DNA from: Scleromatobacter sp038208735
Lineage (GTDB): Bacteria; Pseudomonadota; Gammaproteobacteria; Burkholderiales; Burkholderiaceae_C
Assembly (NCBI GenBank): GCA_038208735.1
Contig: JBBQYL010000024.1
Location: forward strand, 1-36,919
Direction: 5' to 3'
DNA: 36,919 nucleotides
Part shown: positions 35,180 through 36,919 of the stretch, piece after piece
Layout: the number at the start of each line of letters is the position of its first letter
How positions within the stretch are numbered: position 1 is the first letter of the stretch
Translations under genes and position numbers: made by a program
The notes under the pieces: generated by a model
Databases searched by the model: none
What the model was told of the DNA's origin: nothing
Seen by the model: only the letters and a program-made list of their open reading frames with translations

Positions 35180-36071
35180 TACTCGCCGGCCCCACGGCCG
35201 GCCCCATGGCGCGGCACGAGGCCTCGTCATCTGTAGGCAAGGCCTCGGTCGGCTTGAATTCAGGCTCGATTCCAGCACCGATGCCCCGCATGAACGAAGA
35301 TGTCCCTGAGCGTTCGAAAGCACCGAGATCGGCCGACCAGGTCATCCGTTCGATCTCGATGTGCTGCTTCGAGACCCGGAGTACGTTGAATTCGTTCGGT
35401 TCTCCACGCACTCGCGTGGACGTAGCCGTTCCCGCGGAGACCGCGAGCACCCCCTGGGACTCCACAGCACGGTCTGGCGAGGCAGACCGACCGCTGTAGG
35501 CGAGATGCAGATGACCTGACAGCATCAGATCGACTCCGCACTCCGCGAAAGACTGCATGGCCCATGCGGCTCTGCCAACGCGGTCTCCTGGATGCATCGC
35601 TTCGCCCGCGTCGAATGGATGGTGCGTCACCACGATCCTGACTGCGTCGGCGGGGGAGGATGAAAGCAGCGCCCGGATGGCGCCGATCTGCTCACCGTTG
35701 ATACGTCCGTTCTTCATCACCATCGAGCGTGCGGTATTTACGCCGACCACGACGAGTTGCGGATCCTCGAACCGGGGCAGTGGGCTGGATTCGATATATT
35801 TTCGGAAGAGCGCCAGTGGGCGCAGAAACCGATCGATGACGTTATGGAGCGGCACGTCGTGGTTGCCAGCAACGACGACACGCGGGGTCGGCAGGCGCTC
35901 CAAAAAGGCGCGCGCAGCCTTGAATTCCGTTTCCTTTGCACGCTACGTCAGGTCGCCTGAGACGACCACGACGTCAGGATTCGCTGCCTTCACCGCGACG
36001 ACGAGCGGTTCTATCAATCGCTCGTAGACGCGCCCGAAATGAAGATCCGACAGGTGAACCAGGATACGCAT
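35073..36071 (-). pseudogene. Metallophosphatase split by an in-frame TAG
   Basis: The frame from ATG 36071 reads MRILVHLSDLHFGRVYERLI and on to VVVVSGDLT, then meets TAG (43rd codon, 35945-35943). After the stop the same frame continues without shift as RAKETEFKAARAFLERLPTP, then GNHD, THHP and GHLH. All calcineurin-type metal ligands are thus present on both sides: Asp9 and His11, Asp40, the GNHD pair, and the later histidines. The family usually has Gln at the stop position (GDLTQRA), so one C-to-T change (CAG to TAG) explains the break. The frame also runs about 70 residues past the conserved end and 107 bases into the convergent receptor gene, as if the normal stop were lost. It begins one base after the lipid-kinase stop, so the two were an operon. 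Suppression or read error are alternatives. Confidence 0.8.
35185..35202 (+). terminator. Hairpin after the TonB-receptor gene
   Basis: GCCGGCC (35185-35191) and GGCCGGC (35196-35202) form a perfect 7-base stem with a 4-base loop, five bases after the receptor stop. No T-run follows. It also lies within the overrunning frame of the antisense metallophosphatase. Confidence 0.5.
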
Positions 36072-36072
36072 C

Positions 36073-36816
36073 TCAGACCGCCTCCTCGGGCAAATCCACC
36101 TTCAGCGCTCGCGGGTGGATACGGCACTCCAGCGGCGTCCGCACCTCGTTGACCTCGCCGTCGGTAGCGACATGGAGCGTGGCGTGCTCCGACGAGATTT
36201 TCAGGGACTGCGCCGTGAATTCATGGAAGTCGTTCGTCGTTCCCAGCCGTCCGAGCAACGCGTGGAAGGCCAGCACGAACAGTCGTCGCCGCCCTGCGCG
36301 TTGCGCGAGGTAGATGCTGAGGGTGCCCGACTGAACTGACTGGCGACGCCCGATTCTGAGCCCCGTCATCTCGTATCGATTGTTTCCGATGAACAGGAAC
36401 GGTGTCCGGTACTGGCTGTCGTTGCCATCAATGCTCATCTTCAACTTCATGAAAGGAAACCGGCGGAGCGCGTTCCACGACGCCCAGACGAACGCTGGCC
36501 ACTTGCCCCGACCGAGACGGGATTGCTGGCGATCGCGGTGCCTGACGACCTGAACGTATGGCCCGAGGCTGGCATTGTTCAGGAAGTGCAGGCCGGAGAT
36601 CTCTCCCACGTCGACAGTGCCAACCGCACCTCGACGGATCACGTCCAGCGCCTGGTCGATGTCGAGGGGGATGCCCGCATCCTGCGCAAAGTGATTCAGG
36701 GTGCCGAACGGCAGCACGCCAAATACAGTCGACGTGCCCACCAGGCATGAAGCCACCGCGTTGAGGGTGCCATCTCTCCTGGCCCCTCGTCGTTTCGTGT
36801 GGAAACCAACATTCAC
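36073..36816 (-). pseudogene. Diacylglycerol/lipid kinase (YegS/LCB5-like), N-terminus lost
   Basis: From DGTLNAVASCLVG onward the protein matches the bacterial lipid-kinase family: VFGVLPFGTLNHFAQDAGIP, SLGPYVQVVR, then the C-terminal domain PFLFIGNNRYEMTGLRIGRR, SGTLSIYLAQR and LHVATDGEVNEVRTPLECRI. Upstream of this the match stops: the nucleotide-binding GGDGT reads RRDGT and the preceding residues do not resemble the family, which normally has 60-70 more residues here. The frame stays open to the window edge, and the GTG at 36816 is only a nominal start. The break appears near base 36775, with a large inverted repeat just outside it (36836-36891). Loss of the N-terminus by insertion or rearrangement is the best reading. 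It is followed one base later by the broken metallophosphatase gene; the pair is a common phospholipid-related neighbourhood. Confidence 0.65.
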
Positions 36817-36835
36817 AATAGCTGGTCGTAGTCGA

Positions 36836-36891
36836 GCCCGGTGGGCATGTGGGCAGGCCGCCCTTTGGGGCTGTCCACATGTCCACGGGGC
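36836..36891. repeat. Large inverted repeat at the right edge
   Basis: GTGGGCATGTGGGCAG (36841-36856) and CTGTCCACATGTCCAC (36871-36886) pair over all 16 positions, two of them as G-U in RNA. Beyond one mismatch the stem goes on for four more pairs (GCCC 36836-36839 with GGGC 36888-36891). Each arm is itself a tandem 8-base repeat (GTGGGCAT/GTGGGCAG), and the loop can form CCC-TTT-GGG. It flanks the point where the lipid-kinase match is lost. It could be an insertion-sequence end, a repeat element, or a terminator of a gene outside the window. Confidence 0.6.
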
Positions 36892-36919
36892 CGCAACCAG
36901 ATGGCAGAGGAGCCGAGCT

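Noticed and set aside
1..36919. CRISPR array, prophage or integrative element
   Set aside because: No regularly spaced repeats, integrase, phage structural genes or plasmid functions are seen. The only sign of mobile DNA is the inverted repeat at the right edge.

Overview
The window is high-GC, densely coded Gram-negative DNA. Its content points to a betaproteobacterium of the order Burkholderiales: a glucokinase fused to a HexR/RpiR regulator, a TctD/TctE-type two-component system linked to a periplasmic binding protein, a TorF-type porin, a coiled-coil general porin and a TonB-dependent receptor of the Xanthomonas/Caulobacter type. The order is an inference from gene families; no 16S rRNA gene is present to confirm it.

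Layout. (1) 1-606, minus: the N-terminal part of a family-4-type glycosyltransferase running off the left edge. (2) 853-9134, plus: a potassium-uptake operon made of a 31-residue membrane peptide, kdpF, kdpA, kdpB, kdpC, a TorF-like porin and kdpD. No kdpE follows. (3) 9237-11879, plus: a secreted clan GH-A glycosidase, whose 3' end overlaps the convergent gene by 13 bases. (4) 11867-17677: a TRAP-type binding protein and a porin on the minus strand, divergent from an ABC-type (NMT1-like) binding protein, an OmpR-type regulator and a TctE-type sensor kinase. Neither binding protein has a permease here. (5) 17747-26309, plus: a YncE-like beta-propeller, a second regulator/kinase pair, and an outer-membrane factor, membrane-fusion protein and RND pump, with every junction from the regulator onward a 4-base ATGA overlap. 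(6) 26310-27562: a sparse stretch with two small hypothetical genes, a strong unassigned stem-loop, and tRNA-Ser(GGA) with its terminator. (7) 27794-30067: an Orn/Lys/Arg decarboxylase. (8) 30108-35179: glucokinase-HexR divergent from a TonB-dependent receptor, with a HexR-like operator between them. (9) 35073-36919, minus: two decaying genes, a metallophosphatase split by an in-frame TAG and a lipid kinase that has lost its N-terminal nucleotide-binding motif next to a large inverted repeat at the window edge.

How the parts work together. The kdp genes form a complete high-affinity K+ pump with its sensor but no adjacent regulator. Regions 4 and 5 are both sensing-plus-envelope modules. Region 4 looks like a solute-sensing circuit in which a periplasmic binding protein may feed a TctE-type kinase that controls the divergent TRAP binding protein and porin. 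Region 5 looks like a self-regulated efflux system with a candidate 11-base-period regulator box in front of its first gene. Region 8 couples sugar phosphorylation, transcription control and a probable carbohydrate receptor. The strongest leads for a second look are region 4, the HexR-like operator of region 8, and the gene decay at the right edge.
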